Positions 61,460-64,000 of a DNA stretch of 64,000 nt are shown piece by piece. The DNA is from Burkholderia cepacia GG4 (GTDB lineage: Bacteria > Pseudomonadota > Gammaproteobacteria > Burkholderiales > Burkholderiaceae). Positions within the stretch are counted from its first letter, which is position 1; each line of letters opens with the position of its first letter. The notes under the pieces are model-generated. The model saw nothing but the letters and a program-made list of their open reading frames with translations. It searched no databases and was not told the DNA's origin. Both the position numbers and the translations under genes were made by a program. The stretch covers positions 744,001 through 808,000 of the forward strand of contig NC_018514.1 of assembly GCF_000292915.1 (NCBI RefSeq). Reading direction: 5' to 3'.

Positions 61460-62635
61460 TTACGCGGCCGCGCGCATCTGCGTCTGCTGGTACAGGCCCG
61501 TGACGAGATCCGTCTGCGTAATGATCCCGACGAGCCGGTGCGACGCGTCGACGACCGGAATGTGGTGGTGGCCCGAATGCGTGAACAGCGGCACCAGCGC
61601 GGTGATCGGCATGGCCTGCGGCACGCATGCGACGTCGCGGGTCATCACGCTGGCGACGCTGGGCGGCTGGCCGCCGAACGACTGCGGCAACCGCGCGGAC
61701 AGCCGCTGCCACAGCGGGGCCGGGCGGCGCAGCTGGCGCGTGAGGTCCGCGCGCGTGACGATGCCGATCAGGCGGTCCTCGCCATCGACGACGGGCAGCG
61801 CCTTCACGCGATGGCGATCGAGCAGCGTGAGCGCGGCCGTGACCGACGTCGACGGCGCGACCTCGATCGCGTTTTTCGTCATCAGGTCGGCGCAGGTGAG
61901 CTGGCCGAAGGTGCGCGTATACGCCTGCATCTCGGTTTCGCGCAGCAGCATTTCGAGATCGTCCGGATCGACGTCGAGCCATTCGCTGCGGCGCTTCAGC
62001 ACCGCGTCGAGGTCGGCGCGCGTAAAGCCGCCGCGCACCGGCGCGGCGCTGCCGGCCTGCGGTTTCGCATCGGGGCGCACGCCGCCGTGCGGATAGCGGT
62101 GCCCCGTCAGCGCGTGGTACACGAGCGCGGCCGACAGCAGGATCGCCGATTGCAGCGCGATCGGCTCGACCACGAAGCCGAAGCCGAGCGCGTGGATCGC
62201 CGGGCCGCCGAGCACGGCCGTCAGCGCGACCGCACCCGACGGCGGGTGCACGCAGCGCAGCGCGAACATGCCGCCGATCGCGAGGGCGACCGCGACCGCG
62301 GCGGCCGTGATCGGATCGGCGATCCATTGCGCGCACGCGACGCCGACGGTCGCCGCGACCAGGTTGCCGCCGATGATCGACCACGGCTGCGCGAGCGGAC
62401 TCGCGGGCACCGCGAACAGCAGCACGGCCGACGCGCCCATCGGCGCGACGAGCAGCGGCACGAGGCCCGGCACGCCCGGCAGCAGCCGCATCGTGGCGCC
62501 GACCGTCGCGATGCCGACGAGCGCGCCGGTGCACGAGCGCATGCGCTCGCGCCAGCCGAGCGTCATCGGATGGGGAATGAAGCTGTGCAGCCATTGGCGC
62601 AACGTGCGGCGCGACGGGGAGGAGCCTGACGACAT
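61460..62635 (-). CDS. HPP-family membrane protein with two CBS domains
   Basis: 391 residues from the ATG at 62635 (MSSGSSPSRRTLRQWLH). The HPP domain (four to five helices) has its signature in FALRCVHPPSGAVALTAVLGGPAIHALGFGFV; MGASAVLLFAVPASPLAQPWSIIGGN is also typical. Two C-terminal CBS domains follow (DLMTKNAIEVAPSTSVTAALTLLDRHRVKALPVVDGEDRLIGIVTRADL; VMTRDVACVPQAMPITALVPLFTHSGHHHIPVVDASHRLVGIITQTDLV). Some HPP proteins transport nitrite; the CBS pair suggests nucleotide control. Its promoter is of the same type as the marR-clc promoter. Confidence 0.9.
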   Translation of the reverse strand: MSSGSSPSRRTLRQWLHSFIPHPMTLGWRERMRSCTGALVGIATVGATMRLLPGVPGLVPLLVAPMGASAVLLFAVPASPLAQPWSIIGGNLVAATVGVACAQWIADPITAAAVAVALAIGGMFALRCVHPPSGAVALTAVLGGPAIHALGFGFVVEPIALQSAILLSAALVYHALTGHRYPHGGVRPDAKPQAGSAAPVRGGFTRADLDAVLKRRSEWLDVDPDDLEMLLRETEMQAYTRTFGQLTCADLMTKNAIEVAPSTSVTAALTLLDRHRVKALPVVDGEDRLIGIVTRADLTRQLRRPAPLWQRLSARLPQSFGGQPPSVASVMTRDVACVPQAMPITALVPLFTHSGHHHIPVVDASHRLVGIITQTDLVTGLYQQTQMRAAA

Positions 62636-62689
62636 GGGTGATAAGCGGTAAAAATGACGGCGCAGGTGATGCCTGGCGCGAAGCATGAA

Positions 62690-62710
62690 ATTATATCGCG
62701 TCGTGATACA
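62690..62710 (-). promoter_or_regulatory. Promoter and operator of the HPP/CBS gene
   Basis: On the minus strand there is a perfect TATAAT -10 (62695-62690), with a -35-like GCGACA 18 bp away. It overlaps an inverted repeat TATATCG (62692-62698) - N5 - TGATACA (62704-62710), the same pattern as the one upstream of the marR-clc operon. Confidence 0.75.
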
Positions 62711-62999
62711 AATTGTCGCACCGCGTCAACGCGTTGCATGCGCGCGACGTGTACGGCTTGCGGAAAGCTTTCATCCGATGAAAGCCTGGAGGCCGGGCGA
62801 TTGCCCAAATTTGTCTGCAGCGGCGTACAATTCGGGCCACCGAATTCCCCGATATGCCACAACCACGCACGCGATGCCCGCTCTCCCGCCTTTTCCCCGG
62901 CATGGTGATCGCTTGCGCGTGGTTCGCGCGCACGCCCCGATTCCCGTCTGACGCGAGCGCCGCCGACGTTTCCCCACCGACACTCCCCAAGCCAATTCA
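62711..62999. other. Region upstream of the last LysR gene; hairpin element
   Basis: About 290 bp without a gene. The hairpin GCTTTCAT ccg ATGAAAGC (62767-62785) is perfect and is related to the element at 58973. The right half is the upstream region of the LysR gene at 63000; no clear operator was found. Confidence 0.4.
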
Positions 63000-63965
63000 A
63001 TGGACATGCTCGAAAACATGCGCCTGTTCGTGCGCGTTGTCGAAGCCGGTAGTTTTACCGCGGTCGCCAAAGAAATCGATGCGACCACCGCGCAGGTGTC
63101 GCGCGCGGTGTCGAATCTCGAAGCCCACGTACAGACACGCCTGCTGCATCGCACGACACGCCACCTCGGCCTCACCGAAAGCGGCGAGCGCTACTTCGAG
63201 CGCGCGAAATCGATCCTTGCCGAATTCGACTATGCGAACGCCGAGGCGCGCAACGCGCTGCTGCGGCCGAGCGGCAAGATGCGCATCCATGCAATGACGG
63301 GGCTCGGGCAGAGTCACGTCGTGTCGGCGATCGTCCGCTACCAGGAAGACAACCCGGACGTGTCGGTCGAGCTGACGCTCGCGCAGCGGATGCCGAACCT
63401 CGTCGAGGAAGGCTACGACGTGTCGATCGTGACCGCGTCGCAGCTGCCCGATTCGGGCTATGTCGCGCAGACCTGCGGCACGAGCTGCAGCGTGCTGGTC
63501 GCATCGCGCGACTACCTGGCGCGGCACGGCACGCCGCAGACGCCCGACGACCTGCCGAACCACGTATGCCTGCGCCTCGACACGCCCGCATCGCCCGCCA
63601 GCGAGTGGCGGCTCGAGCGCGGCGACGACGAGGATACCGTCTACGAACTGCAGCCGGCGCCGTTCCAGGTCAACGTGCCGGATGCGCTGTGCGTCGCGGT
63701 GCGCGCGGGGCGCGGGATCGCGTGCGTCGCGCTGTATACGGTGCTCGACGACATCCGCGCAGGGCGGCTGATCCGCGTGCTGCCCGAGTACCGGCTGCAG
63801 ACGGTCAGCGTGTACGCCGTGTATGCGACACGCCGCTATCTCGACGCGAAGATCCGCACCTTCCTCGATCACCTGCGCACGACGCTCACGCCCGCGCTGG
63901 AAAACGATCTGCGCGAACTCGACCGGCTCGCAGTCGAGCCGCCGGCCGGCCGCCAGCGGGCGTAA
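63000..63965 (+). CDS. LysR-type transcriptional regulator
   Basis: 321 residues from the ATG at 63000. It belongs to the CrgA/AaeR-like branch with MDMLENMRLFVRVVEAGSFTAVAKEIDATTAQVSRAVSNLEAHVQTRLLHRTTRHLGLTESGE, and the effector domain has LRPSGKMRIHAMTGLGQSHVVSAIVRYQEDNPDVSVELTLAQRMPNLVEEGYDVSIV. The C-terminal extension (LDHLRTTLTPALENDLRELDRL) is a helix. The target is not next to it on the left, where the HPP gene is divergent; it could lie to the right, outside the window. Confidence 0.92.
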   Translation: MDMLENMRLFVRVVEAGSFTAVAKEIDATTAQVSRAVSNLEAHVQTRLLHRTTRHLGLTESGERYFERAKSILAEFDYANAEARNALLRPSGKMRIHAMTGLGQSHVVSAIVRYQEDNPDVSVELTLAQRMPNLVEEGYDVSIVTASQLPDSGYVAQTCGTSCSVLVASRDYLARHGTPQTPDDLPNHVCLRLDTPASPASEWRLERGDDEDTVYELQPAPFQVNVPDALCVAVRAGRGIACVALYTVLDDIRAGRLIRVLPEYRLQTVSVYAVYATRRYLDAKIRTFLDHLRTTLTPALENDLRELDRLAVEPPAGRQRA

Positions 63966-64000
63966 TGCCGCCGGCGTTCGGCACCCGGGCCGCGCCGCGC

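Overview
The window looks like a secondary chromosome of a Burkholderia cepacia complex species. It is GC-rich with strong G/C third positions, packed with LysR and MarR regulators and MFS pumps, and carries an FAD glucose dehydrogenase operon whose subunits (168, 539 and 425 residues) match the B. cepacia enzyme in length and motifs. The assignment rests on gene content and recognised proteins, not on a search.

Layout. 1-16.4 kb is mostly housekeeping and accessory metabolism: the start of a peptide-binding ABC protein, two small secreted proteins, a bestrophin channel coupled to a YdeP-like molybdopterin oxidoreductase with a divergent MocR regulator, an MscS channel, a SulP transporter, a 61-copy 8-bp tandem array jammed between two stop codons, a LysR/LysE pair, a marR-isochorismatase-MFS operon under a perfect 28-bp palindrome, and PBP7. 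16.4-28.4 kb is a lower-GC type VI secretion island: vgrG, a DUF4123 adaptor, a VasX-like 966-residue effector, three tandem membrane paralogues that are probable immunity proteins, a PAAR protein, an orphan complete tssF on the opposite strand, and about 0.9 kb of apparently decayed DNA. 28.4-42.4 kb holds a LysR regulator, an outer-membrane protein next to an MgtA-type Mg2+ ATPase with an unusual leader, a subtilisin-like lipoprotein, an orphan amino-acid-binding protein, a Bcr/CflA pump, a GNAT enzyme and a lipoprotein. 40.2-48.4 kb is the PBP1C/alpha-2-macroglobulin pair. 48.7-53.9 kb is the glucose dehydrogenase operon followed by DoxX and a porin. 54-58.6 kb has an MHS transporter with an M20 amidohydrolase and a divergent LysR, then PpnP and a small secreted protein. 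59.1-64 kb has a MarR-ClC channel operon and an HPP/CBS transporter that share the same operator design, then a last LysR gene.

How the genes work together. The T6SS cassette is a self-contained delivery, toxin and immunity module: tip (VgrG, PAAR), adaptor (DUF4123), pore-forming-type toxin, and three protective membrane proteins whose membrane segments have diverged while their soluble parts have been homogenised. The Mg2+ ATPase gene is preceded by a proline-rich small ORF and three mutually exclusive pairing segments, one of which is the ribosome binding site, which suggests leader-peptide control. Two CBS-domain membrane proteins (ClC and HPP) carry near-identical inverted repeats over their -10 boxes, which suggests joint repression by the MarR protein encoded with the ClC gene.
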